In this document: piece by piece, positions 24,608 to 34,495 of the stretch
Layout of the letters: every line of letters begins with the position of its first letter
Numbering within the stretch: position 1 is the stretch's first letter
DNA from: Bacillota bacterium
Lineage (GTDB): Bacteria; Bacillota; Clostridia; Acetivibrionales; DSM-1351
DNA length: 57,610 nt
Direction of reading: 5' to 3'
Assembly: GCA_023398105.1 (NCBI GenBank)
Contig: JAEWST010000012.1
Coordinates: 1-57,610 of the forward strand
The notes under the pieces: generated by a model
What the model was told of the DNA's origin: nothing
The model's input: the letters and a program-made list of their open reading frames with translations, nothing else
Database searches by the model: none
Made by a program: the position numbers and the translations under genes

Positions 24608-25574
24608 ATTTCCTCCTTGAGCTAGAATATATTTTTAAAGAGCTATTTAAATAAATAACTTAAACTTAGCAGTTAAATATACTGATTATAGCTTTGTAGT
24701 ATTTTTATTAACTGCATACTCCATTTAGAGGGAGTATACTAATATCAGTAATTACAAGAACTTTTTAATGTGCGAAGTTTGAGTAAATAATAATAAATCA
24801 AATAAATCAAAAAGTCAATTACTATTGAGAGAATAACCGATATGTTATCGAGTTAAGGCTTGATACAATAATTGACTAATAAAAAATTAAAGTAACTGCT
24901 TCTATTTATAAAACTATATAGTATATACTTTACCATATTAATTTCAAAATATAAATAATTGTACGATACTTATTTTGATTTGGTATGATTTTTAAACCAA
25001 GAAATTAATTGGTTATTTCAAATTGAAAGCTGATGAATGTAATTAATATTGCTAATCAAACAATCAGATCATCATAATTGCCGTAAATAAAATTAACCCG
25101 AGTTTAGTTACTATTTGCACCAAAGAGCTGAGCCAAGCAATTTCTTGAATACAATATATTACATTCTTCATAGTAATCTATATTAAGGTGACTGAATAAA
25201 GCCTAGAGTATTTAATTTTTATAATAAAACTTGGAAATGCGTGGAATTTATTCTTTGATTGTTCTATAATTTAATAGTGAATATCAAAATATTATGCAAT
25301 ATTATTTAATTTATGTGCAAACTAAGTAAAAGTGGCAAAAACATTTGGTCAAGAAGGTTGAGACTATTGGGCTTGATGATGTATTGATATTGTTTTGTGG
25401 TTTTCTGCTTAGTTTGAAGATGATAAATTATTTTATTTAATGATTGTGCTTTATAGCTGATGTTTGCAGATTGGGCTTGAAGTTTTTTGAACTAAAAGAG
25501 ATGTGTTGGAGTGATAATCAAAATGATGTTTGATAAATAGAAATATGATTAAAAAAAAAATGGAGGTATACTAA
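24608..25574. other. Long gene-free region
   Basis: Almost 970 bp without a supported gene on either strand. A short hairpin ATACTCC-ATTTAGAG-GGAGTAT (24716-24737) lies 110 bp upstream of the SPFH gene and could be part of its control region. 25330-25440 has scraps with coding-like composition but stops in every frame. No tRNA, known riboswitch or repeat copy was recognised. Confidence 0.5.
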
Positions 25575-27380
25575 ATGGCTACAAATAAGAATTTACCTAA
25601 GAGAGAAGATGTTGATTCCCAGTTCAAATGGAAGCTAGAAGATATTTATAGTGACATTTCATTGTGGGAAAAGGACTTTAAGAAGGTTAAAGGTATTGCA
25701 ATTCAAATAGAAGGGTTTAAGGGTAAGCTGGCTGATAGTCCACAAATGCTTTTGGACTGCTTGAAAATGAGTGATGAACTATTGTCCCTTAATGACAAGG
25801 TTTTTGTCTTTGCTAGAATGAAACGTGATGAGGATAATGGAAATTCTACTTACCAAGCGTTGACTGACAGAGCATCCACCCTTGCAACAGAAGTTTTTGC
25901 GGCAATTTCATTTATTGTTCCTGAAATGCTTAATATTCCTGAGGACAAGTTGTTATCTTATGCTAAGACAGACAAGGAGCTTTCAGTGTATATGTTTATG
26001 ATACAAGAAAGCTTGCGACAAAAGAATCATATTCTATCTGAGAAGGAAGAGCAGCTTCTTGCAATGTCATCAGAAATATCTGATGCTGCAGGAGATGTTT
26101 TCACCATGTTCAATAATGCAGATATCAAATTCCCTTACATAAAGGATGAGGAAGGGGAAGAGGTTGAGGTTACAAAGGGAAGATATGTTGCTTTTCTTGA
26201 GAGCAAGGACAGACGTGTTAGAAAGGATGCTTTTGATGCGGTTTACAGCACCTATAAGAAAATGAAAAATACCTTGGCTACTACACTTACAGCTAATGTA
26301 AAGAAGAATAGGTTTTATTCAATGGTTAGAAAATACCCTTCTGCAATTGAAGCATCCCTTGATAATGATAATGTTCCTGTTAATGTATATAACAATCTGA
26401 TTGAAACTATAAATAATAATCTTTCATTATTGGACAGATATTTAAAATTAAGAAAAAAGGCATTGAAATTAGAGGAACTCCATATGTATGACCTATATGT
26501 GCCAATGGTTGAAGAATTTGATAAGAAAATACCATATGAAGAGGCTAAAGCTACTATTTTAGAGGCTCTAAAACCTCTAGGCGAAGAATATATTGGATAT
26601 CTTCAAAAGGGTATGAATTCAAGCTGGATTGATGTCTATGAAAATGAAGGCAAGACAAGCGGTGCATATGCATGGGGTTCCTATAAAACTCATCCTTATG
26701 TACTGTTAAACTATCAAGATAAAATTAATGATGTATTTACACTGGCACATGAAATGGGACATGCCCTTCATTCCTTCTATACAAACATGACTCAGCCATA
26801 TGTCTATTCAGAATATAAAATATTTGTTGCAGAGGTTGCATCAACAGTAAATGAATCACTGCTGATGAGATACTTGTTGCCAAGAGCTAAGAGCAAGGAA
26901 GAGAAAGCATATCTTTTGAATCATTACCTTGAAGAATTCAGAGGAACTGTATTCAGACAGACGATGTTTGCTGAGTTCGAAAAAATAATTCACGAAAAAG
27001 TAGAACAGGGTGGGGCACTTAATTCTAAAGAGCTTTGCGATATGTATTACCAATTAAATAAGAAATATTTTGGAGAGACAGTCAATGTTGATGAGGATAT
27101 TTCCATGGAATGGTCAAGAATACCTCATTTCTACAGTAGCTTCTATGTTTATAAATATGCCACAGGCTTCTCAGCGGCTACAGCTATTGCGGAAAGGATA
27201 CTTACAGAGGGACAGCCTGCTGTGGACAAGTATCTGGAATTTTTGAAAAGCGGAGGCTCAAACTATCCAATTGAGTTGCTAAAAATAGCAGGCGTAGACT
27301 TGTCATCACCACAGCCTATTCAGGACGCATTAGCTGTATTTGAAAAAACTCTAGATGAGCTGGAGGAAATTCTGGGCTAA
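25575..27380 (+). CDS. pepF: Oligoendopeptidase F
   Basis: Cytoplasmic M3B zinc metallopeptidase of 601 residues, degrading short peptides. The HExxH zinc site is in TLAHEMGHALHSF (about residue 392), with the third ligand region after it (YKIFVAEVASTVNE). The N-terminal LPKREDVDSQFKWKLEDIYS is characteristic of PepF. The start ATG follows ATGGAGGTATACTAA. It is monocistronic, followed by a palindromic element. Confidence 0.95.
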   Translation: MATNKNLPKREDVDSQFKWKLEDIYSDISLWEKDFKKVKGIAIQIEGFKGKLADSPQMLLDCLKMSDELLSLNDKVFVFARMKRDEDNGNSTYQALTDRASTLATEVFAAISFIVPEMLNIPEDKLLSYAKTDKELSVYMFMIQESLRQKNHILSEKEEQLLAMSSEISDAAGDVFTMFNNADIKFPYIKDEEGEEVEVTKGRYVAFLESKDRRVRKDAFDAVYSTYKKMKNTLATTLTANVKKNRFYSMVRKYPSAIEASLDNDNVPVNVYNNLIETINNNLSLLDRYLKLRKKALKLEELHMYDLYVPMVEEFDKKIPYEEAKATILEALKPLGEEYIGYLQKGMNSSWIDVYENEGKTSGAYAWGSYKTHPYVLLNYQDKINDVFTLAHEMGHALHSFYTNMTQPYVYSEYKIFVAEVASTVNESLLMRYLLPRAKSKEEKAYLLNHYLEEFRGTVFRQTMFAEFEKIIHEKVEQGGALNSKELCDMYYQLNKKYFGETVNVDEDISMEWSRIPHFYSSFYVYKYATGFSAATAIAERILTEGQPAVDKYLEFLKSGGSNYPIELLKIAGVDLSSPQPIQDALAVFEKTLDELEEILG

Positions 27381-27390
27381 TATTAATAAA

Positions 27391-27547
27391 TCAACTTCCG
27401 CACAAAAAAGCTATTGGTGCGGTAGCATTATTAATGTTTTGTTGCCAAAATAATTGCTAGAATTAGTAATGGTTCATACAATTATTTCTGACTCAACTTT
27501 CCATTGATAATGCTACCACACCTACAATTTTCAACTGCGAAAGTTGA
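27391..27547. repeat. Palindromic TIR element copy (157 bp)
   Basis: Left end TCAACTTCCGCACAAAAAAG, right end CAACTGCGAAAGTTGA. Inner arms GGTGCGGTAGCATTATTAAT and ATTGATAATGCTACCACACC pair. The internal stretch GTTGCCAAAATAATTGCTAG is shared with 35416-35598. It begins 10 bp after the pepF stop, so it may also serve as its transcript end. Confidence 0.85.
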
Positions 27548-27604
27548 TTTAATGATTTAATATGAGGAAATTATTACAATTTTAACTAAAAAATGGAGGA
27601 TAAA

Positions 27605-28720
27605 ATGAAGGATTCACGTATAGAAACACTTGCTTCCAATTTAATAAATTATTCCTGTGAGTTGAAAGCTGGCGAAAAGATACTGATTGAGAATGTAGGT
27701 AACGAAATGCCCCTATCTAGAGCACTTATTCGTGAAGCTTATAAAGTTGGTGCTATACCCTATTTGACGGTTAAAAATCCAGAGCTTGACCGAATTATTC
27801 TTGAACAGTGTACAGAAGAGCAAATTAAGGATATGGCTCGCTATGAACTGGCTCGTATGAAGGATATGGATGCCTATATTGGTATACGTTCTGGTGACAA
27901 TGTCAGTGAAAAGTCTTCTGTACCTGCTGAAAAAATGAAGCTGTACATGTCACTCTTTTCAAAACCTGTTCATTCAGAGGAACGAGTAAACAATACAAAA
28001 TGGTGTGTTATGAGATATCCAACACATTCAATGGCACAGCTGGCAGACATGCCCACAGAATACTTTGAGGATTTCTATTTTGACGTCTGTAATCTTGACT
28101 ACAAGAAAATGTCGGCAGCTATGGAGCCTTTGGTTAAATTAATGGAAGCAACGGACAAGGTTAGAATTACGGGAAAAGGTACAGATTTGAGCTTTTCAAT
28201 AAAAGGCTTACCAGCAATAAAGTGTGATGGTAAAATGAATATTCCTGATGGAGAGGTATTTACAGCTCCAATAAAGGATTCAGTAAACGGTATCATAACA
28301 TATAACTGCCCCGCTGTTTATCAGGGTGTTACATTTGAGAACATCTGCCTTGAATTTAAGGATGGTAAAATAATCAAGGCAACATCAAATGATACTAAGC
28401 GAATCAATGAAATATTTGATACAGACGAAGGAGCTAGATATGTTGGAGAATTTGCAATTGGAGTAAATCCATATATTGAAAAGCCAATGAAGGATACACT
28501 ATTTGACGAGAAAATTAAGGGTAGCCTGCATTTTACACCAGGTAGCTGTTATGACGAGTGCCCCAATGGAAATAAATCTTCTATACACTGGGATTTGGTA
28601 TTTATTCAAAGGCCTGAATATGGCGGTGGAGAGATATGGTTTGATGATAAGCTTATTAGAAAAGATGGTCTGTTTGTTATAGAAGAATTAAAGTGTTTAA
28701 ACCCTGAAAATTTGAAATAA
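27605..28720 (+). CDS. Aminopeptidase, M29 family (AmpS/PepS type)
   Basis: A 371-residue metallo-aminopeptidase of the M29 family, removing N-terminal residues from peptides in the cytoplasm. LKAGEKILIENVGNEMPL near the N-terminus and the C-terminal RPEYGGGEIWFDDKLIRKDG are family features. Metal ligands lie in the C-terminal half, including the VNPYIEKPMKDTLFDEKIKG region. The frame opens at 27593, but that ATG lies inside the ribosome site; ATG 27605 follows TGGAGGATAAA. With pepF upstream it forms a peptide-degradation pair, though each probably has its own transcript. Confidence 0.88.
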   Translation: MKDSRIETLASNLINYSCELKAGEKILIENVGNEMPLSRALIREAYKVGAIPYLTVKNPELDRIILEQCTEEQIKDMARYELARMKDMDAYIGIRSGDNVSEKSSVPAEKMKLYMSLFSKPVHSEERVNNTKWCVMRYPTHSMAQLADMPTEYFEDFYFDVCNLDYKKMSAAMEPLVKLMEATDKVRITGKGTDLSFSIKGLPAIKCDGKMNIPDGEVFTAPIKDSVNGIITYNCPAVYQGVTFENICLEFKDGKIIKATSNDTKRINEIFDTDEGARYVGEFAIGVNPYIEKPMKDTLFDEKIKGSLHFTPGSCYDECPNGNKSSIHWDLVFIQRPEYGGGEIWFDDKLIRKDGLFVIEELKCLNPENLK

Positions 28721-28752
28721 TCAAAAAAGACATATTATACACAAGAAGATAA

Positions 28753-28802
28753 GGGGTTGTTTATTGCAAAATAGATGCAACGACTACATTTCAAACAACC
28801 CC
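28753..28802. terminator. Hairpin at the end of convergent genes
   Basis: GGGGTTGTTT (28753-28762) pairs perfectly with AAACAACCCC (28793-28802). The right arm lies inside the last codons of the minus-strand ATPase gene. No T-run follows, so it could be either a weak terminator or an mRNA 3' protective structure. Confidence 0.5.
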
Positions 28803-31800
28803 ATCAATTCTTGCTTGCTCATTTTAGTTATTAATGTCTCACCTGACTGAATAACTGAGTCAACTAACTGCTTTTTTCTATCTTTTAAGTTGAGTATTTT
28901 TTCTTCTATTGTACCATGTGTAACTAATTTCATTACATGAACGGTTTTGGTTTGCCCTATTCTATAGGCTCTGTCTGTTGCTTGATCTTCTACAGCAGGA
29001 TTCCACCACGGGTCGTAATGAATAACAGTATCTGCTCCAGTTAGGTTTAAGCCTGTTCCGCCAGACTTAAGGGAAAGCAAAAATATCTTGCCTTCACCAT
29101 TGTTGAAGCCTCGTACTAATCTTATCCTTTCTTCAGCTGGAGTAGAGCCATCTAAATAAAGGTAATCTATTTGGGACTCGATGAGCCATTCCTTAATAAT
29201 TGCCAGCATGGAAGTAAACTGTGAAAACAGAAGTATTCTATGACCTGACATAAGAGAGTCTTCTACAATCTCTTTTAGAAGCAAAAGCTTACCACTTTCT
29301 CCTTCATAACCGTCTACAAAAAGGACAGGATGACAGCATAGCTGTCTGAGCCTTGTAAGTACTGAGAGTATTTTCATTTGGCTTCTTTCAAAGCCTTTCT
29401 CATTTATTTCATTGAATAAATCTCCTTTAGCCCTTTCTAAATACGCCATATACAGCTTTTTCTGTTCATCTGTAAGTTCCGCTTCTATTACATGTTCGAT
29501 TTTTTCAGGTAATTCCTTGAGAACATCCTGCTTGAGTCTCCTTAAAATAAAGGGTTTAAGTTGTTTGCTTAAACTTGATAAAGCGGAGGTATCACCTTTT
29601 GAAATAGGTCCTTCATACTTCTCAACGAATTTAGAATGTGAACGCAAATATCCTGGAAGAATAAAATCAAACACCGACCATAATTCTGTCAGGTTATTCT
29701 CCATTGGGGTTCCAGTTAAAGCTAGCTTATGGTTTGATATAAGCTGCTTTACTGCCTTTGCTGCTAGAGATGCTGGGTTTTTAATATGTTGTGCTTCATC
29801 AAGAATACAATATCTAAAGGAAAAATTCTTATAGCTATCAATATCTCTTCTAATAAGAGCATAGGATGTAACAAGCATATCTGAACTAAGTGCTGATTTA
29901 ATCAGGTTTTCTCGTTCGGTTTTATTGCCTACTACAGCTGTAATGGTCAATTCAGGTGCAAATTTGTGAACCTCAGAACACCAATTATAAATCAAAGAAG
30001 TAGGTACAACAACAATGGATGTACAGCTGCCAGAACTTTGCTTTTCATACTGGAGCAGTGTAATTACCTGTAGAGTTTTGCCTAAACCCATATCATCTGC
30101 TAAGATTCCACCAAGTCCGTATACCGAGAGGGTTTTGAGCCATTTGAAACCTAGTTTTTGATAGTCTCTTAATGTTCCATTAATTGTGGAGGGTATTTTA
30201 TATTCTGTTTCTGCAGGTTCTTGTATATCATGAAGTAAAGTTTTTAATGCATTATTACGTTCAAAAAATTTCATTCCACTTTCTTTAAGCATACTATCTA
30301 TATAAAGTGCACGGTATTTGGGCAGTTGAATCATGTCATTCTTAATATCAGTGTAATTTAAATCAAGGTTATCTATTATTTCAGACATGTTTATCAATTC
30401 ATCAGAATCTAACGGTAAAAAAGCACCATCCTTTAATCTGTAATACTTCTTTTTTTGCCTGATGCTATCAAATATAGCAGCTAACTCATCCTTCCCTACT
30501 CCATCAATATTAAAACTAAACTCTAGAAAATCATTTAAACTATTTAGCCTTAAACTACCTGAAAATGAAAGGCTTTTCCTAAAGCTCATGGCTTTGAAGC
30601 TCTCTGAATAGAATACCTGTGAATTTTCTTGCAATTTTGGAATAACATAGTTCACAAAATCAAATATTTTATCTTCTTCATCTAAATAAATTCTATTTCC
30701 GCTCACTTTAAAATCTGTTTCAGCAAGAATATCAAGGATAATTCCTTCCTTTTCCATATCTCTTATGAGTATTTTGTCAGAAGCTGCTTGAACGCCAACA
30801 GCAGAGAAGGGATTAATGCTCCTTTCTCCGTACTTGAATTTAACGTCAGCAGTTATAATATCTTCATATCTATCAAGGTATAATTCAGGCTCAAATTCAT
30901 GGCGCTCAACTATTGCTTGCAACTCCTCATCAATGGCAACCTGTCCTGTTTTTTCGACAAAAGGCAAGATCTCAGCAAAAAATCGTTCTTTATCCTGATT
31001 TAAGAAGGCTATCTTGTTTGATTTTTGAATGGAAATGTACTGAAAAAAGGGTTTAAAATATTCTTGCTGTGTTTTTGAAACTTTACAAATTTTATCTTCA
31101 TACAAAAAGTATTCATAATCAGTAGTAATGGAATGTAAAAGATTCTTTGTGTTTATACTTAGTTCAACTGCAACTCCATTTTTAGTCAGCATAAAATCTA
31201 TAGGAATGTCTTGCTCTACTATACAAACATTTTCCAGTTTTTGCTCATCAATAATTAGATTAAAAGAGGTATGCCTTAGTAATTTTAGTACATGTTTTAG
31301 TGCTGCTTCAGATAAAAAAATATCCTTATCTTTTAGAATGGATTGCTTTTTTATGGTTGCAGTCATGTAGTCAATTAAATTCTCGTTTTGCCATATCTCC
31401 TCAATATAAGAAATTATGGGTTTATCGGCTTCTTTAAAATCATGTATAGCAGGATCAAAAGAAAACCCTTTTCCGTAGACCAGTTCTTTGTTATATTTAA
31501 TACATTCTAGCAACTCACTTATATTTTTTACAACATAAAGCCGATCGAAGCCCATTCGCATTGTTAATGTGGCGGTGGGACCTCGTTTAGTGAAATGAGA
31601 TTTAGGCTTAAACAGCTCCAAGCTAAATTCAATATTTACTTTTGATTTAGCTAAACTAGCTCTTGATTGAAAGAAATCAAATATTTCTTTAATTGCTTGT
31701 TTTTGGTTTGCTGAATTAAAAAATCCTTGCTCATCCTTCTCGTTTATTAAAAATAAGACAGATATAATATGCTTGCAGCAGCTATTCGTGTCAGAGAAAT

Positions 31801-32017
31801 CATGACAGGTGCAAGAGTAGTCTTTAAGAATACCGCTTTTATCAAATTGTATTTGAACATTATAAGGACGAGTCCCTAAAACTGAAGCATCAAATAAAAA
31901 CATGTCTTCATTGTAGGATACTGAACGTACCTTTTTAGCTTTATAATAATCAAAACCCTTATTAACTCTTATAGGTGTTGACAAATAATATATATTATCT
32001 TTAGAAATATGAAACAT
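28784..32017 (-). CDS. SWIM zinc finger SNF2-family DNA-dependent ATPase
   Basis: 1077 residues. A SWIM zinc finger near the N-terminus (CTCHDFSDTNSCCKH, about 70-85) suggests DNA or protein binding. The SNF2 motor is C-terminal: Walker A ILADDMGLGKT (about 640), DEAQH (about 742), TGTPMENN, and the second RecA lobe with LLFSQFTSM and DRAYRIGQTKTV. Such HepA/Rad54-type bacterial proteins probably remodel nucleic-acid-protein complexes, for example stalled RNA polymerase, but the specific role is unknown. ATG at 32017 follows TCAGGAGT. It is monocistronic and complete. Confidence 0.92.
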   Translation of the reverse strand: MFHISKDNIYYLSTPIRVNKGFDYYKAKKVRSVSYNEDMFLFDASVLGTRPYNVQIQFDKSGILKDYSCTCHDFSDTNSCCKHIISVLFLINEKDEQGFFNSANQKQAIKEIFDFFQSRASLAKSKVNIEFSLELFKPKSHFTKRGPTATLTMRMGFDRLYVVKNISELLECIKYNKELVYGKGFSFDPAIHDFKEADKPIISYIEEIWQNENLIDYMTATIKKQSILKDKDIFLSEAALKHVLKLLRHTSFNLIIDEQKLENVCIVEQDIPIDFMLTKNGVAVELSINTKNLLHSITTDYEYFLYEDKICKVSKTQQEYFKPFFQYISIQKSNKIAFLNQDKERFFAEILPFVEKTGQVAIDEELQAIVERHEFEPELYLDRYEDIITADVKFKYGERSINPFSAVGVQAASDKILIRDMEKEGIILDILAETDFKVSGNRIYLDEEDKIFDFVNYVIPKLQENSQVFYSESFKAMSFRKSLSFSGSLRLNSLNDFLEFSFNIDGVGKDELAAIFDSIRQKKKYYRLKDGAFLPLDSDELINMSEIIDNLDLNYTDIKNDMIQLPKYRALYIDSMLKESGMKFFERNNALKTLLHDIQEPAETEYKIPSTINGTLRDYQKLGFKWLKTLSVYGLGGILADDMGLGKTLQVITLLQYEKQSSGSCTSIVVVPTSLIYNWCSEVHKFAPELTITAVVGNKTERENLIKSALSSDMLVTSYALIRRDIDSYKNFSFRYCILDEAQHIKNPASLAAKAVKQLISNHKLALTGTPMENNLTELWSVFDFILPGYLRSHSKFVEKYEGPISKGDTSALSSLSKQLKPFILRRLKQDVLKELPEKIEHVIEAELTDEQKKLYMAYLERAKGDLFNEINEKGFERSQMKILSVLTRLRQLCCHPVLFVDGYEGESGKLLLLKEIVEDSLMSGHRILLFSQFTSMLAIIKEWLIESQIDYLYLDGSTPAEERIRLVRGFNNGEGKIFLLSLKSGGTGLNLTGADTVIHYDPWWNPAVEDQATDRAYRIGQTKTVHVMKLVTHGTIEEKILNLKDRKKQLVDSVIQSGETLITKMSKQELMGLFEM

Positions 32018-32159
32018 TCGTTACTCCTGATTGTTATAATAAAGTACATTAATAGTAAATTTTTGACTATCTTTTTATTATAACCAATTTCCAAAGTAAT
32101 GTGTATATTTTTATTTGCCAAAATATCTGATTGTAACAAATTCATACAATTATTACTAC

Positions 32160-32290
32160 CCAATTTTCCCAATGAAAAGTCGAGCCACACCTGTTAATGG
32201 TTTACTATTCAGTAAACTAATTTTATGCAGTTAGTTTACTTTTTATTTAATAAGTGTGGACACCTACAATTTTCAACTAAGAAAGTTGAG
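32160..32290. repeat. Palindromic TIR element, diverged copy
   Basis: CCCAATGAAAAGTCGAGCCA at the left and ACACCTACAATTTTCAACTA then AGAAAGTTGAG at the right. Inside is TTTACTATTCAGTAAACTAA, a second small palindrome that also occurs in the 43786 copy. It lies downstream of the agrC stop. Confidence 0.6.
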
Positions 32291-32322
32291 TAAATTAATA
32301 TGCATTTTGTTTTTACAAACAG

Positions 32323-33672
32323 TTATGCCATTTTAGCAAAGGATGGTTTGGAATCAGCCCTTACCTGAAGAGAAATCAAGAACTCTGTTACATTCTCAGT
32401 GCTATTTATCGCAATGCTTCCTCCAGACTGCTCTATTGCTGAAAGAACGATACTAAGCCCGAAGCCTCTCTTTTTGCTTCTATTATCCTTTGTTGAAAAA
32501 CCTGCATTAAATATTTTCTTCTTATCAGCCTCGGTAATGATAGGACCATTATTTGAGATTGAAATATAGTAAATATTCTTATCTATATAAGTCTTGACTT
32601 TTATAAATTTTTTCTCCTTTTGAATGGAATAAATTGACTCAAAAGCATTTTCTATAATATTTGAAAAGATTGTGACAGCTATTTCTTCATCAATGTTTGC
32701 AACTGATAATGGACTATCAAAGTCAACAATAATATCTATTCCCTTTTGAATTGCATTGTTATATTTTACATTAATTATTGCGTCAACATAATCATTTCCA
32801 GAATTTATTGCAATATTTCGAGTTTCACTATTATTTGCATAATTATTAATGTAGGCTTTGATTTTTTCACTCAAGTCAGGTTTGTTTAGAGTACATAGCC
32901 CATATATGGTATTTAAATGATTTTTGTACTCATGGCGCTCCTTTGCAACCCTTTCGTTAAACTCAATTAACTGCGTTACATTTTCTTTTTCTAACTTGCT
33001 TGCAAATTCAAGCATTTCAAGTCTAGAAAATTCACGAAACATTATAATAACTGCAACTATGAGGACTGCATAGATCATAAATGAACAAATATTGAACAAT
33101 ATAAGTTTGTCAGAGTCGCCTGATACATATATATTTAAGCCTATTAATACTACTAATGCTGAGGAAATAAGCATTAATATTGGTGCAAATTTTGAACGGT
33201 GATAATCCCTGTCAATAAGAAAGCTTATACTTATTTTACTTTTATATAAAATTAAGGCAGCAGTAGACTCAATAGACTTAGCGACAATAGAAGCTAAAAA
33301 AAGACTATAGCTATTAGTAATTGTTTCGTCCATAGGTATTTTTAATACAATGGTATAGAATGCCATAATGGATAACTCAACAAATGAAAAGAATATGACG
33401 GTTAGAAAATGTTTTATTAAGCTTTTCAAAAATGTACCATTAAATATGTAATTTAAAATAACTGCTGTGAGTAACACAAGAGGTAATGTCTGTAAGCCTG
33501 TTGGAAAAAGGCCAGTCAAGAATAATGAATAAATGGTAAAAGTAGCTACAAATATAACTACTCTATTTAAATGCTTAAATAAAAAATCTCTCCGATCTGA
33601 AAATGTCATAAAAGCTATTATAAATATAAAGCCTTCTAGTGCAGTGAAAAAAATATTACTAACCTCGTACAC
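32323..33672 (-). CDS. agrC: AgrC-like sensor histidine kinase (GHKL ATPase)
   Basis: 449 residues. About six N-terminal membrane helices (1-220) form the receptor part, then a dimerisation helix with ERHEYKNHLNTIYG, whose His in HEYKNH is the likely phospho-acceptor, and a GHKL ATPase domain with NIIENAFESI (N-box) and GFGLSIVLSAIEQSGG (G-box). This is the architecture of AgrC receptors for cyclic peptide pheromones. It starts with GTG behind GAGAGGAGAG. Two agrD genes and agrB lie upstream on the same strand. No response regulator follows; the next gene is the SNF2 ATPase. Confidence 0.88.
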   Translation of the reverse strand: MYEVSNIFFTALEGFIFIIAFMTFSDRRDFLFKHLNRVVIFVATFTIYSLFLTGLFPTGLQTLPLVLLTAVILNYIFNGTFLKSLIKHFLTVIFFSFVELSIMAFYTIVLKIPMDETITNSYSLFLASIVAKSIESTAALILYKSKISISFLIDRDYHRSKFAPILMLISSALVVLIGLNIYVSGDSDKLILFNICSFMIYAVLIVAVIIMFREFSRLEMLEFASKLEKENVTQLIEFNERVAKERHEYKNHLNTIYGLCTLNKPDLSEKIKAYINNYANNSETRNIAINSGNDYVDAIINVKYNNAIQKGIDIIVDFDSPLSVANIDEEIAVTIFSNIIENAFESIYSIQKEKKFIKVKTYIDKNIYYISISNNGPIITEADKKKIFNAGFSTKDNRSKKRGFGLSIVLSAIEQSGGSIAINSTENVTEFLISLQVRADSKPSFAKMA

Positions 33673-33711
33673 TCAAACTCTCCTCTCAAAAAGGGTCACA
33701 AAAAAACCCAT

Positions 33712-33765
33712 AAAAAAACCCATAAATACTATATACTAACTGTACATGTATTTATGAGTTTTTTC
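33712..33765. terminator. Hairpin between agrD1 and agrC
   Basis: On the minus strand CTCATAAATAC pairs with GTATTTATGGG, followed by seven T. It lies 24 bp after the agrD1 stop and 40 bp before agrC, so it can partly terminate the transcript and set the ratio of pheromone to receptor. Confidence 0.8.
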
Positions 33766-33788
33766 AAGTAGTACGATAAAAAAAGCTA

Positions 33789-33893
33789 CTATTCTTTAGG
33801 TTCAAAATAGGCAATAGTTTTAGTAGCTCCTGCTGCAAGCTTAGCAATTAGTAAAGAACCCATCCCGATTGATTTTAACAAATGTTTTTTCAA
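33789..33893 (-). CDS. agrD: AgrD-like cyclic peptide pheromone precursor 1
   Basis: A 34-residue peptide. A basic N-terminus (MKKHLLK) and an amphipathic helix (about 5-22, GMGSLLIAKLAAGA) lead to TKTIAYF and the acidic recognition tail EPKE. This is the AgrD layout: helix, pheromone core, charged tail cut by AgrB. At the position normally held by the ring-forming cysteine, five residues before EP, there is Thr24. It starts with TTG behind AAAGGAGGG. It is one of two tandem agrD genes, closest to agrC. Confidence 0.85.
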   Translation of the reverse strand: MKKHLLKSIGMGSLLIAKLAAGATKTIAYFEPKE

Positions 33894-34078
33894 TAGAAAC
33901 CCTCCTTTACAATAAATTAACATAATAATATCAAATTCTACATATAAAGTCAATGAATTCTAGCAAAAAAATGCGAATGATAACAAAATATCCTATAAAA
34001 AAGCAGAAAATAAAGGCTCATAACAAAAACTGTTAAAAATAATGGGAGATGAACTTTGATGAAAAGAAAAATGGGACT

Positions 34079-34134
34079 AAAAAAACCCAGAAATACATGT
34101 ACCATAAGCACTTGCATTTTTGGGTCTTTTTATA
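34079..34134. terminator. Hairpin after agrD2
   Basis: On the minus strand GACCCAAAAATGCA pairs with TGTATTTCTGGGT, then a run of seven T. Its right half, ACATGTATTT, resembles part of the hairpin after agrD1, so gene plus hairpin were probably duplicated together. Confidence 0.8.
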
Positions 34135-34146
34135 GGTCAAAATATA

Positions 34147-34254
34147 TTAATTTGACTTTGGCTCATAGAAAAGAACAGTTTTAGCTGCACCAGCAGCAAG
34201 TCCTGCCATTACTATAGAACTAATACCAATTAGTTTTAATAAATGTTTTTTCAC
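34147..34254 (-). CDS. agrD: AgrD-like cyclic peptide pheromone precursor 2
   Basis: A 35-residue paralogue of the peptide at 33789: MKKHLLKLIG, then a hydrophobic helix (SSIVMAGLAAGA), core KTVLFY and tail EPKSN. Thr again stands five residues before EP, and there is no cysteine or core serine. It starts with GTG behind AAAGGTGGATTTACAA. It is the first agrD after agrB in transcription order. The core differs from that of the other copy, so two different signals are predicted. Confidence 0.85.
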   Translation of the reverse strand: MKKHLLKLIGISSIVMAGLAAGAAKTVLFYEPKSN

Positions 34255-34495
34255 TTGTAAATCCACCTTTCATAATTTATTGGCAAACCTAATAATGACT
34301 TATATAACACAAAATGTCAATACCTTTTTTAAAAATTTATTTAATTTCATATATTAACAAAATACGCTAATGGACTATATTAAAGGAGTATCGGCGATAA
34401 ATACAAATAAAAAAATGGGAAAAATTCTTATAATTTAATATAAATAGAATATTAATAGTTATATAAATGAACTAATAAATATCTTTTTATTCCTG

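Noticed and set aside
24608..25574. Decayed gene in the long gap
   Set aside because: Some coding-like scraps exist near 25330-25440, but stops occur in all frames and no family could be recognised.
34060..34188. Small plus-strand ORF MKRKMGLKKP... antisense to agrD2
   Set aside because: It reads through the agrD2 terminator hairpin and its complement; the conserved signal is on the minus strand.
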